Shown: one piece after another, positions 55,647-64,000 of the stretch | Layout: every line of letters starts with the position of its first letter | Numbering within the stretch: the first letter of the stretch is position 1 | DNA from: Streptococcus mitis | GTDB taxonomy: Bacteria; Bacillota; Bacilli; Lactobacillales; Streptococcaceae | Direction: 5' to 3' | Length of the DNA stretch: 64,000 nucleotides | NCBI RefSeq assembly: GCF_000722685.1 | Contig: NZ_JPFV01000006.1 | Location: 52,422-116,421 of the forward strand | Made by a program: the position numbers and the translations under genes | The notes under the pieces: model-generated | Seen by the model: only the letters and a program-made list of their open reading frames with translations | What the model was told of the DNA's origin: nothing | Databases searched by the model: none

Positions 55647-56992
55647 ATGCCAATCACAGCTGCAGATATTCGTCGTGAAGTCAAGGAAAAAATGTTACCT
55701 TTATTCGTCTCATGTTCTCAGATATTTTGGGAACCATGAAAAACGTCGAAATTCCTGCTACAGATGAACAGTTAGATAAAGTCTTGTCAAACAAGGCGAT
55801 GTTTGATGGATCTTCTATTGAAGGTTTTGTACGTATCAATGAGTCAGATATGTACTTGTACCCAGACTTGGATACATGGACAGTCTTCCCTTGGGGGGAT
55901 GAAAATGGAAGTGTTGCAGGTTTAATCTGTGATGTCTATACAACAGAAGGTGAACCATTTGCAGGTGACCCTCGTGGCAATTTGAAACGAGCTCTTCGTC
56001 ACATGGAAGAAGTAGGATTCAAATCTTTCAACCTTGGACCAGAGCCAGAATTCTTCCTATTTAAGCTGGATGAAAATGGTGACCCAACACTTGAAGTAAA
56101 TGACAAGGGTGGCTACTTTGATTTGGCGCCTACGGACCTTGCGGACAACACACGTCGTGAGATTGTGAATGTCTTGACCAAAATGGGATTTGAAGTAGAA
56201 GCGAGTCACCACGAGGTTGCGGTTGGACAGCATGAAATTGACTTCAAGTACGATGAAGTTCTCCGTGCTTGTGATAAGATTCAAATCTTTAAACTTGTTG
56301 TTAAAACCATTGCTCGCAAACACGGGCTTTATGCAACCTTTATGGCCAAACCAAAATTTGGTATTGCTGGGTCAGGTATGCACTGTAATATGTCCCTGTT
56401 TGATGCAGAAGGAAACAATGCCTTCTTTGATCCAAATGATCCAAAAGGAATGCAGTTGTCAGAAACGGCCTATCATTTCCTTGGCGGTTTGATCAAGCAT
56501 GCTTACAACTATACTGCCATCATGAATCCAACCGTTAACTCATACAAACGTTTGGTTCCAGGTTATGAAGCGCCTGTTTACATTGCTTGGGCTGGTCGTA
56601 ACCGTTCGCCACTTGTGCGCGTACCTGCTTCACGTGGCATGGGAACTCGTCTTGAGTTACGTTCAGTGGATCCGATGGCAAACCCATACATCGCTATGGC
56701 GGTTCTTTTGGAAGTTGGTTTGCATGGTATTGAAAACAAAATCGAAGCACCAGCTCCTATCGAAGAAAATATCTACATTATGACAGCAGAAGAGCGTAAG
56801 GAAGCTGGCATTACAGACCTTCCATCAACCCTTCACAACGCTTTGAAGGCTTTGACTGAAGATGAAGTTGTCAGAGCGGCTCTTGGAGAACATATCTATA
56901 CTAGTTTCCTTGAAGCCAAACGAATCGAATGGGCAAGTTATGCAACCTTCGTTTCACAATGGGAAATTGATAACTATTTAGATTTATATTAA
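55647..56992 (+). pseudogene. glnA: Glutamine synthetase (frameshifted as given)
   Basis: Makes glutamine from glutamate, ammonia and ATP and co-regulates GlnR. ATG 55647 (AAGGAGA upstream) reads [15 protein letters not shown], then a run of six A (55687-55692) breaks the frame; seven A would continue [15 protein letters not shown]. As given, translation stops after about 30 codons, and the rest can start only from the internal ATG 55712. Restored length is 448 aa, the usual size. Beta-grasp [34 protein letters not shown] and [10 protein letters not shown] are present. The lesion is probably a sequence error. Confidence 0.88.
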
Positions 56993-57000
56993 TGGTACAG

Positions 57001-57031
57001 AAAGGTTGTCCGTTTGGGCAACCTTTTTATG
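57001..57031 (+). terminator. glnRA terminator
   Basis: AAAGGTTGTCC (57001-57011) / GGGCAACCTTT (57016-57026), loop GTTT, T tail. Confidence 0.85.
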
Positions 57032-57079
57032 TTGTTCTAAAGACTGGAGTACTTACATTTAGTCTTTTGTAGATTACTA

Positions 57080-57192
57080 ATATTCTTCGAAAATCTCTTC
57101 AAACCACGTCAGCGTTATCTGCAACCTCAAAGCTATACTTTGAGCAGCTTGCGGCTAGCTTCCTAGTTTGCTCTTTGATTTTCATTGAGCAT
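57080..57192 (+). repeat. BOX element, shortened boxA with boxB and boxC
   Basis: About 113 bp from ATATTCTTCGAAAATC to TTTTCATTGAGCAT. The inner boxA segment is missing and boxB keeps TTTGAG-type hairpin CTCAAAGCTATACTTTGAG. Both outer ends carry a base change (ATATTC and GAGCAT). Confidence 0.85.
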
Positions 57193-57194
57193 AA

Positions 57195-57300
57195 GTTTAT
57201 TATAGTAGATTGGAAGATAATGAATTGAGTCTAGGATTGTCCAAAATAATTCCTAACAATGTTTTAGAAGTCGTGTTATACTATTGCGACTTAAATATGA
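57195..57300. repeat. Possible degenerate RUP-like repeat
   Basis: TATAGTAGATTGGAAG at about 57201 and CTAACAATGTTTTAGAAGT at about 57254-57272 resemble parts of the pneumococcal RUP repeat as I remember it (the second in reverse complement). It has no ORF. Identification is tentative. Confidence 0.3.
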
Positions 57301-57321
57301 TATAGTGTTTTCATATTGCTC

Positions 57322-57346
57322 ATACTCTTCTATTTTCATTGAGTAT
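57322..57346 (+). repeat. BOX remnant: two outer ends fused
   Basis: ATACTCTTC is joined directly to TATTTTCATTGAGTAT, the outer tips of boxA and boxC with all internal sequence lost (25 bp). Confidence 0.65.
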
Positions 57347-57640
57347 CAGCTATAAAGATCGATTACAATATGTCTTTTATGCGCTTCAGTTAGATGAGTG
57401 TAATAGATGAGAAGTTTTTTTATTTTTCTTGAATTGAGGTTTTATCGTCTATAGTATGCTGTAATCTACATGAATATAAGGTGTGTTTGTCATAAATTGA
57501 TTTGATGCATTTGATGTTTTTATATTAAATTTTCTGATATTTCTTTAATAAGGATAATTGCTATTTTTGTAAAAATCAAGCTACTAAAATTTTATAGTTT
57601 AGTCCTAATTAGTAAATATACAAATTCATACATAGAGGGT

Positions 57641-57688
57641 AGTTCCACCGCTTGCAAATATATATATATATATGCAAGCGGTGGAACT
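57641..57688. repeat. Perfect 16-bp inverted repeat with AT-repeat loop
   Basis: AGTTCCACCGCTTGCA (57641-57656) and TGCAAGCGGTGGAACT (57673-57688) pair perfectly. The 16-base loop is an alternating AT tract that is itself self-complementary, so the whole 48 bp can form a cruciform. There is no T run, so it is not a typical terminator. Confidence 0.85.
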
Positions 57689-57832
57689 TATTTTATCCAT
57701 ACAGGAATCAATAGTTTAAAGATTTTTTGTCATGTATTAATCGCTCTTTTTTCAACGAAAATCTTACTATTCTAGGAACTGCTTCGTTATAAAAATACTC
57801 TATAGTTGTTAATTATTTATTACAGATATCAC

Positions 57833-57861
57833 TTTACTATATCAATCTATTGTGGTAAACT
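57833..57861 (+). promoter_or_regulatory. Adhesin promoter
   Basis: TTTACT (57833-57838), 17-bp spacer ending TGTGG, TAAACT (57856-57861): a TRTGn extended -10 promoter, 41 nt before the ATG. Confidence 0.55.
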
Positions 57862-57902
57862 ATATATAGTTATGTCATTTTAAAAATAGAAAGGAAAAAT
57901 TT

Positions 57903-60900
57903 ATGTTTGGACATAAGAATAATAGGAATGGTGAAAAAGTTTTTCGCTATTCGATTAGAAAGTACCATTTTGGTGCTGCTAGTGTAGCTATAGCTGCCCT
58001 CTTGTTTTTTGCAAATGGAGTAGCTAGAGCAGATAGTCTATCTGTATCCCCTGATACAGCAGCGACTGAGAAGACCCTAAATGATGAGGGTAGGAGTAGG
58101 GCTAAGGAAGAACCCTTGCCAAATAGTCAAGAGCTTGCTGAAAGGAATTTGGAAGAAAAAACTACAAAAGTTGTTGATAAATCAGCCCTTCTTCAAGTGA
58201 TGGATGAGCTTAAAGATATTGTAGTTAAGGTAAAAGAAAGTAAACTTGCTCCATTGTCTAATCAGCTTCTTCAGCTTACTGATGAAAGCAAACGTTTGCT
58301 TTCTGATAAGGATGCTAAATCAGAGGATATTGATCAACATATTCTAAAAATTAGAAAGCTGATAGAAACATTAAAAGAGCAAGAAAGTAGTGCTAGTCAA
58401 CCTGAGCGGAAAGAAGAGAGTAAGGTGCCTTCTGCTGAAGCGGTAGACGAGACTGCTAATCAGGCTGAAAGTAGCAATGCTAAGGATTCTTTACTAGAAG
58501 ATAAGAGCACGAATGAGGCTGCTACTGAAGTTCGTAAAGAAGAAACTTCTAGAGATAGCTCAAAACCTACTGTGACAGCTTCCGATAGAAGCTTAAACAA
58601 GGTAGATAAGGAAGCTAATAGTCTAGAACTGCCAAACAAAGATAATAAACTGTTGCCGATAGATACGAAAAGTAATCTTGTAGATGAGGCGACAGAGGAT
58701 GTTCTTGATAAGAAGAAAAAAGGTTATTCTGGGTTTAGAATAGCTCATTATGCAGCTAGATCTATAGATCGTTCTGTAGATGGAACTTTATCTCAAGGTG
58801 AGATTACAGGGGTGGGTGTAAGACAGTTTAGAAGTTTAACTTATAGTATTGATGGAGATAAAACAGTTTGGAGAGCTACTGTAGAACCAGTACATCGTCA
58901 TCACCAAGCTGCAGGTATAGTAGCAGCTTCAAGTGACAGTATCGAGAGTATTTCAGTTGCAAAACGAGGTGCAGATGGTGGAGGTGTAATAGAATCTGGA
59001 TATGTTAATAAATCTAGACGTGCGGATCTTCCATCAAATATGAAAAACTCTAGAATATTTACTGAATTTTATCAAACCGGTAGTGGAGTGCCGGATACAT
59101 TAGTATATGAGATTGTAACTAGAGGTAAAAACCATAATATATTTTTACGATTTGGGACAGCTATCGCTAGACTAACTCTAGAAGATAATGTTTTAAATGG
59201 TGTTAATCATACTTTAATTGATAATAGAACTTCAGATTTTCCGGCAGTGGGGATAAAGGTTAATGCTGCAGAAGCTCCAAAAGTGGATCATCCCTACACT
59301 CAAACTAACAGTACGATTCGTATGCAGACGATACCATCCACAGATAATCAATTATCAGGAACTGGGAAACCAGGAGCGATTATTTCTGTTAAGAAAAATG
59401 GAAATACATTTAAGACAACAAAAGTTAATGGAAGTGGACGTTGGGTTGTTTCACTAGATGCTGGTTTAAATAGTAATATATCAGATACTGGTGATCAACT
59501 TGTACCGAAAGATAGTATAACAGTAACTCAAACTGTTGGAGGAAATGAAAGTGAACCGACTAACGTAGATATTTCATTAGGGCGTTCATGGCTTGCTTAT
59601 TCGCCGGGACACACCAATGAATTGGTTTCAAATCAACGCGATCTTAAGCTATATGTACCACATGATGCAGGGATGGCGTATTTGAAGTATAGAGATACGA
59701 ATAATCAAGAGCATCAAGTTGCGATTAGACGTACTGCGATTAATCAGCAATGGCAATCTCTTCAAAGTAATCTAGCAACTGTTACTTCAGTAGATAATAC
59801 AAGTAATAAGTTCTATTCTATCATTAATTTGCGATTGAATAGTGATATGAGGGTAGGATCTCAAACTTCTGTTATTTCAAATATGAAAGAAGGCAGTTAT
59901 GGAAGTCTTGAGGGATGGAAACCTGTCAATGTAGTAGAGGCTCCATTAACATCTGGTGCCCATATCGAAAGTGACTTAACAGGCAAAGCAAGTATACCTG
60001 CGGATGTAAGAGTAAAAGCCCCAGTAGGCTCTACTGTTAAACTGTATGATAATAACGATGTACTAATAGGAGAAGCAATAGCAGGAAATGATGGCTATGC
60101 AACAGTACATCCTCGAAATAGTTTACCTGAAGGGCAAATTAGAGCGACTTCAACTCCAGCTGGAGGGAAAGAATCAGCGAAAAGTGCCCCTGTAACAGTT
60201 ACGAGAACGCAAGTGGGACATGGTGGTAATAGACAGATTACTAATGGTCGAGTTACTGTTGGGGTTGATAAAGAATGGATTGTTGCTTATCGTGGGGATG
60301 AAATAGAAATCAGAAGTGCAGCTCATGCTAGATATTTAGAATCATTTAAACCTGCAGGAGTAAATACAGCACAAGATTTGGCAACAAAATTCCCAATAAA
60401 AGGAGCTATATCACATAATTATTTAAGTACTGCAGGAGGGAAAGAGTATACACAGGTAACTGGACTTTCTAAAGGTATTATTTCTACAGAGCAACCCTTA
60501 GGCGATACAATAGTGACTTTAGTTGCTCAAAGTAAAACTACAACAGCTAGTTTAAGTCGATATAACAGAGGTGAAGTTGGTCAAGTTAGTACAAAAGTTA
60601 CCGTTCTGGAGGTAGCGAAAAAATATGATATTTCTATTGATAAAAAAATTACAGTAGAAAATCCAAATTCTGTAAGTGCTCCAGAAAAAGAGAAAATTAT
60701 TGCGGCGATTAAAGAGAAAAACAATAGAGCATATACAGATGCAGCATACAGAGCATTATTAGATCAGGCTACTTATTCAGTAGATGAAAAAGGGAATGTT
60801 ACTATCACTTATCCTGATAATTCAGTGGACAAAGTAGCTTCATCATATACGATTCAAAAACGCCCAGTAATAGAAACATCCTTAATCGATAAGGCAGATA

Positions 60901-63900
60901 CACAAACACCTATAACTGTATCAGCAGATCCAGGTTCTAAAGTAAAACTTTATGATCACTCTGGGCATGAATTGGGAGAAGGTACGGCAAATGGAAATGG
61001 TCGAGTTACTATTAATCCTACAAGACCGATTCCAAATGGAAATGTAACAGCAAAAGCAACTGATAATCGTGATCACACAACAGATGCAAGTGCTCCAAAA
61101 CAAGCGACAGTACCTGCACCGCAAGCTTTGACTATTCAGCAACCTAGTCATGGATCAACAAGTGTAACTATTACTCCACAAGGCAGAACAGATATTATCA
61201 CTGCGGTTATTCAAGGGAAAAAAGTTAAAATTGAAAAAGAAGGTTCTGGACGTTATAAGACGATAGAAAATGCGGCGAATGTACGAATTTCACCAAATTC
61301 AAATGGAAGTGTAACCTTTGAATTGCCTTCAGGTACAAGATTTGAAACCCTAGATAGAATCCAAGCTACTGCAGAAAATAAAGACATTACAGTAGCTTCA
61401 GGAATCAGATCATCTCAAGAGGCTAATCAATATGTATTAGCAAATAAAGGAGAGAAAGTACCTGTAAAAGATATTAATCATTTAACTCCAACAGATAAAG
61501 AAAGAGTTAAAACAGCCTATGAAAAAGCTAATCCTGGTATCAACAAGTCAGAAGTAACTGTTGAAAATAACGGGAATATTACCTACAATCACCAAGGTAG
61601 AGGATCTGTACAAAAAGGTGTTGCACAAACACCTGATAATGTTGTTTTAGATAATGTAGCTCCAGGTAAGCCAACGATTCCAACTAACTTGACGGATAAA
61701 GCTGGAACTAGAACTCAAATTGAAGTAGATACAGAACCAGGTGCATCTGTTGTTTTATATGATCATGGAAATCAAGAACTAGGACGCGGTGTAGCTAACG
61801 CAAGTGGTAAAGCGCTTATCGATCCGACTAAGGAAATTCCGAAAGGTAATGTTACAGCTAAAGCAACAGATGAAGCAGGAAATATCTCACATCCAAGTGA
61901 TGCTAAGGTTGCTACTTTCCAAGATTTCACGCCAAAAGTTCCTGCTAAGACACCTGTTACAAAAGTAACTTCTTTAACACCGAGTGAAGTTAATCAGGTT
62001 AAGAAAAAAGTTTCAGATGCTAATCCTGGTAAAGAAGTACAGGTATCGACTAATGGTACTGCCACTGTAACTGATCCTAAATCAAGAATATCTCATGAAA
62101 TATCTGGAGACAAGCTGGTTGAATCAAATGATAAGATTAGACCAATAGTTGAAATTCCTTATGATAATCCAGCTAGACAAGAGATCTATGTTTACTCTGG
62201 GGAAAATAACGATATTACACTGAAAGCTTGGGATAATTCTGGTAAGATTTCTAAATTGCATTTAGCGTTTGCTGCTGATAATAGACAGGGTCTAGGTACA
62301 GAAGATTCATACTTGAACGGGAAAACCCGATCAGCACTTTACTTGAGCGCTACTAAAATTCACACTGATACACCAGCAAGCCAAAATTCTCCGGCTATTC
62401 TTAAGGTAACTGGTGAGATTCCTAAGGGTGAGTTTAATGAACAAAGCGGGCAAATTTCTCGATACTTATTTGCAGAAGATCCAAGTGGAAATACTAACTA
62501 TGAGCATGTAGGTCATGCTAATGATGTAGGAGCTCCTGGACGCATTCGATTTGTATGGAAACCTCAAACATTTAAATATGATGCACAGCCGCCAGGCACA
62601 CCATTATTATTAGATAGTGCAGATGCGACTCAAATTGAGAATGCTGTAAAACAAGCTAATCCAACATTTAGCGATAAAATTAAGTCTGTAACAGTTAATG
62701 GCAATAATGTGATTGTGACCTATAAAGACGATAGTACAGATCGATTAGATGCTTCTAAAGTCTTTAAAGTACGTGATTCTAAGCCAACGTCACCAATGGC
62801 AACTGCACCAAAAGATGGAACAGTAACAGTAACACCAACAGGGGATGCAGATAAAGTAATTGTTAACTACACAGATGAGCAACAAAATTCTAAAGTAGTA
62901 ACAGTAGTTAAAGCTAAAAATGGAACATGGTCATCATCAGATAAGCCAGCAGGAGTAACTGTTGATCCAAGAACAGGAACGTTGTTAATTCCAGCTGAAG
63001 GTGTTAAAGATAGAAGTCAGGTAACAGCAACAGCTACGAAAGGTGATAGTAGACCATCAGATCCAAAAATAGTTACAGCGCAGCCTAAAGATTTCACCCC
63101 AGTGAAACCAGACGAGAAAGTTCCAGTTAAAGACAAAGCGCACTTAACTCCAGAAGAGAAAAAACAAGTGGAAGACAAAGTCAAAGCGAAGAACCCAGGT
63201 AAGGAAGTCACTGTAGGCGAAGACGGCACCGCAACGTTGAAAGATCCAACAACCGGCATCAGCCACCAAATTCCAGGAAGTGACTTGGTCAACCAAGGAT
63301 TCACCCCAGTGAAACCAGACGAGAAAGTTCCAGTTAAAGACAAAGCGCACTTAACTCCAGAAGAGAAAAAACAAGTGGAAGACAAAGTCAAAGCGAAGAA
63401 CCCAGGTAAGGAAGTCACTGTAGGCGAAGACGGCACCGCAACGTTGAAAGATCCAACAACCGGCATCAGCCACCAAATTCCAGGAAGTGACTTGGTCAAC
63501 CAAGATTTCACCCCAGTGAAACCAGACGAGAAAGTTCCAGTTAAAGACAAAGCGCACTTAACTCCAGAAGAGAAAAAACAAGTGGAAGACAAAGTCAAAG
63601 CGAAGAACCCAGGTAAGGAAGTCACTGTAGGCGAAGACGGCACCGCAACGTTGAAAGATCCAACAACCGGCATCAGCCACCAAATTCCAGGAAGTGACTT
63701 GGTCAACCAAGGATTCACCCCAGTGAAACCAGACGAGAAAGTTCCAGTTAAAGACAAAGCGCACTTAACTCCAGAAGAGAAAAAACAAGTGGAAGACAAA
63801 GTCAAAGCGAAGAACCCAGGTAAGGAAGTCACTGTAGGCGAAGACGGCACCGCAACGTTGAAAGATCCAACAACCGGCATCAGCCACCAGATTCCAGGAA

Positions 63901-64000
63901 GTGACTTGGTCAACCAAGATTTCACCCCAGTGAAACCAGACGAGAGAGTTCCGGTTAAAGACAAAGCGCACTTAACTCCAGAAGAGAAAAAACAAGTGGA
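57903..64000 (+). CDS. Giant YSIRK-type surface adhesin (3' partial)
   Basis: The frame is open from ATG 57903 (GAAAGGAAAAA upstream) to the window end, 2032 codons, with no stop. The N-terminus FRYSIRKYHFGAASVAIAALLF is a YSIRK signal, cleaved near residue 43. Residues 45-270 are charged and helical; 275-430 (SGFRIAHYAARSIDRS...VWRATVEPVHRHHQ) form a region I do not recognise. About 450-1700 hold many Ig-like bacterial-adhesion modules, including KVKLYDHSGHELGEGTANGNG and SVVLYDHGNQELGRGVANASG. From 1341 and again from 1730 come LTPxE..V...NPGKEV repeat modules, the latter in near-identical 69-aa copies. A C-terminal LPxTG anchor is expected beyond the window. Binding target is unknown. Confidence 0.85.
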   Translation, partial: MFGHKNNRNGEKVFRYSIRKYHFGAASVAIAALLFFANGVARADSLSVSPDTAATEKTLNDEGRSRAKEEPLPNSQELAERNLEEKTTKVVDKSALLQVMDELKDIVVKVKESKLAPLSNQLLQLTDESKRLLSDKDAKSEDIDQHILKIRKLIETLKEQESSASQPERKEESKVPSAEAVDETANQAESSNAKDSLLEDKSTNEAATEVRKEETSRDSSKPTVTASDRSLNKVDKEANSLELPNKDNKLLPIDTKSNLVDEATEDVLDKKKKGYSGFRIAHYAARSIDRSVDGTLSQGEITGVGVRQFRSLTYSIDGDKTVWRATVEPVHRHHQAAGIVAASSDSIESISVAKRGADGGGVIESGYVNKSRRADLPSNMKNSRIFTEFYQTGSGVPDTLVYEIVTRGKNHNIFLRFGTAIARLTLEDNVLNGVNHTLIDNRTSDFPAVGIKVNAAEAPKVDHPYTQTNSTIRMQTIPSTDNQLSGTGKPGAIISVKKNGNTFKTTKVNGSGRWVVSLDAGLNSNISDTGDQLVPKDSITVTQTVGGNESEPTNVDISLGRSWLAYSPGHTNELVSNQRDLKLYVPHDAGMAYLKYRDTNNQEHQVAIRRTAINQQWQSLQSNLATVTSVDNTSNKFYSIINLRLNSDMRVGSQTSVISNMKEGSYGSLEGWKPVNVVEAPLTSGAHIESDLTGKASIPADVRVKAPVGSTVKLYDNNDVLIGEAIAGNDGYATVHPRNSLPEGQIRATSTPAGGKESAKSAPVTVTRTQVGHGGNRQITNGRVTVGVDKEWIVAYRGDEIEIRSAAHARYLESFKPAGVNTAQDLATKFPIKGAISHNYLSTAGGKEYTQVTGLSKGIISTEQPLGDTIVTLVAQSKTTTASLSRYNRGEVGQVSTKVTVLEVAKKYDISIDKKITVENPNSVSAPEKEKIIAAIKEKNNRAYTDAAYRALLDQATYSVDEKGNVTITYPDNSVDKVASSYTIQKRPVIETSLIDKADTQTPITVSADPGSKVKLYDHSGHELGEGTANGNGRVTINPTRPIPNGNVTAKATDNRDHTTDASAPKQATVPAPQALTIQQPSHGSTSVTITPQGRTDIITAVIQGKKVKIEKEGSGRYKTIENAANVRISPNSNGSVTFELPSGTRFETLDRIQATAENKDITVASGIRSSQEANQYVLANKGEKVPVKDINHLTPTDKERVKTAYEKANPGINKSEVTVENNGNITYNHQGRGSVQKGVAQTPDNVVLDNVAPGKPTIPTNLTDKAGTRTQIEVDTEPGASVVLYDHGNQELGRGVANASGKALIDPTKEIPKGNVTAKATDEAGNISHPSDAKVATFQDFTPKVPAKTPVTKVTSLTPSEVNQVKKKVSDANPGKEVQVSTNGTATVTDPKSRISHEISGDKLVESNDKIRPIVEIPYDNPARQEIYVYSGENNDITLKAWDNSGKISKLHLAFAADNRQGLGTEDSYLNGKTRSALYLSATKIHTDTPASQNSPAILKVTGEIPKGEFNEQSGQISRYLFAEDPSGNTNYEHVGHANDVGAPGRIRFVWKPQTFKYDAQPPGTPLLLDSADATQIENAVKQANPTFSDKIKSVTVNGNNVIVTYKDDSTDRLDASKVFKVRDSKPTSPMATAPKDGTVTVTPTGDADKVIVNYTDEQQNSKVVTVVKAKNGTWSSSDKPAGVTVDPRTGTLLIPAEGVKDRSQVTATATKGDSRPSDPKIVTAQPKDFTPVKPDEKVPVKDKAHLTPEEKKQVEDKVKAKNPGKEVTVGEDGTATLKDPTTGISHQIPGSDLVNQGFTPVKPDEKVPVKDKAHLTPEEKKQVEDKVKAKNPGKEVTVGEDGTATLKDPTTGISHQIPGSDLVNQDFTPVKPDEKVPVKDKAHLTPEEKKQVEDKVKAKNPGKEVTVGEDGTATLKDPTTGISHQIPGSDLVNQGFTPVKPDEKVPVKDKAHLTPEEKKQVEDKVKAKNPGKEVTVGEDGTATLKDPTTGISHQIPGSDLVNQDFTPVKPDERVPVKDKAHLTPEEKKQV
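63090..64000 (+). repeat. 207-bp near-identical tandem repeats in the adhesin
   Basis: Units start at 63090, 63297, 63504, 63711 and 63918 (last cut by the window end). Each encodes 69 aa beginning DFTPVKPDEKVPVKDKAHLT or GFTP... and ending SDLVNQ. First residues alternate D, G, D, G, D, so the basic duplication step may be 414 bp. Copies differ by only a few bases. A divergent ancestor unit lies at about 61923-62110. Confidence 0.92.

Larger units (their letters stand above)
57347..57902. other. Long AT-rich intergenic region before the adhesin
   Basis: No gene is visible. It contains the 57641-57688 hairpin, the adhesin promoter, and a 13/15 CodY-box near-match AATTTTCTGATATTT (57528-57542), too far upstream to be persuasive. 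The rest is AT-rich sequence without recognised structure. Confidence 0.6.

Noticed and set aside
55712..56992. A separate 426-aa glutamine synthetase starting at 55712
   Set aside because: It starts inside the conserved LMFSDILG motif and has no ribosome site; it is glnA after the one-base break.
57660..57672. CRISPR-like or microsatellite array
   Set aside because: Only one AT tract inside a hairpin loop; no spaced repeats and no cas genes in the window.
63017..63971. Long minus-strand ORF (315 codons) and four 68-codon ORFs opposite the adhesin repeats
   Set aside because: They are read-throughs of the same 207-bp repeat on the opposite strand; they have repeated composition, no ribosome site and no homologous features.

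Overview
This window is a low-GC Firmicute chromosome segment from a mitis-group Streptococcus (S. mitis / S. pneumoniae / S. pseudopneumoniae cluster). The evidence is six BOX elements plus one BOX remnant, three YSIRK-type surface proteins (two with a visible LPxTG anchor, one running off the window), extended -10 promoters (TRTGnTATAAT), the complete amiACDEF and piuBCDA operons, EndA with DRGH at His160, and gene blocks that match remembered pneumococcal order. S. mitis is my best guess because of the fucosidase, EndoD and giant adhesin content. That species call is inference.

Layout. 1-12784 (+, with a yidC/acyP pair on -): rpe (5' partial), thiN, rmuC, yhaM, purR, lysA, pflA, yidC, acyP, trmH, a YccA/BI-1 protein, asnA, rsmD, coaD, sepM. 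12841-17000: DUF1146 protein, murA, epuA, endA and a CBS/CNNM transporter. 17198-27184: tRNA-Cys, the oligopeptide permease ami operon, then an aromatic-amino-acid-type ABC transporter (trpXYZ) behind a long leader with an aromatic leader peptide and a terminator. 27504-32776 (-): a cell-wall-anchored GH95 fucosidase. 33062-39225 (+): UPF0154 protein, murI, rdgB, yfcE-like phosphodiesterase, cbpB, xerD-like, scpA, scpB, rluB, yidD. 39442-44299 (-): piuA/D/C/B and galE. 44594-45976 (+): pepA and a bacteriocin immunity protein. 46181-47812 (-): Na/Pi cotransporter. 48117-56992 (+): EndoD, pgk, a FUSC-type protein, glnR, glnA. From 57903 to the end: the first about 2030 codons of a giant YSIRK adhesin ending in near-identical 207-bp repeats.

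Regulation visible in sequence: CodY boxes at ami, the trp leader and piu; cre sites at pflA, the fucosidase and EndoD; a perfect GlnR box at glnRA; a PurBox at purR. Three genes (trmH, rsmD, the DUF1146 gene) have their start codon 6-7 nt after an extended -10 and look leaderless.

Data caution: coaD, the coaD/sepM junction, the fucosidase and glnA are each broken by loss of exactly one base in an A or T homopolymer. Restoring one base in each run gives full-length proteins. Two of these genes are essential or near-essential, so sequencing undercalls are the likeliest cause, although other 7-8 base runs in this window are intact.
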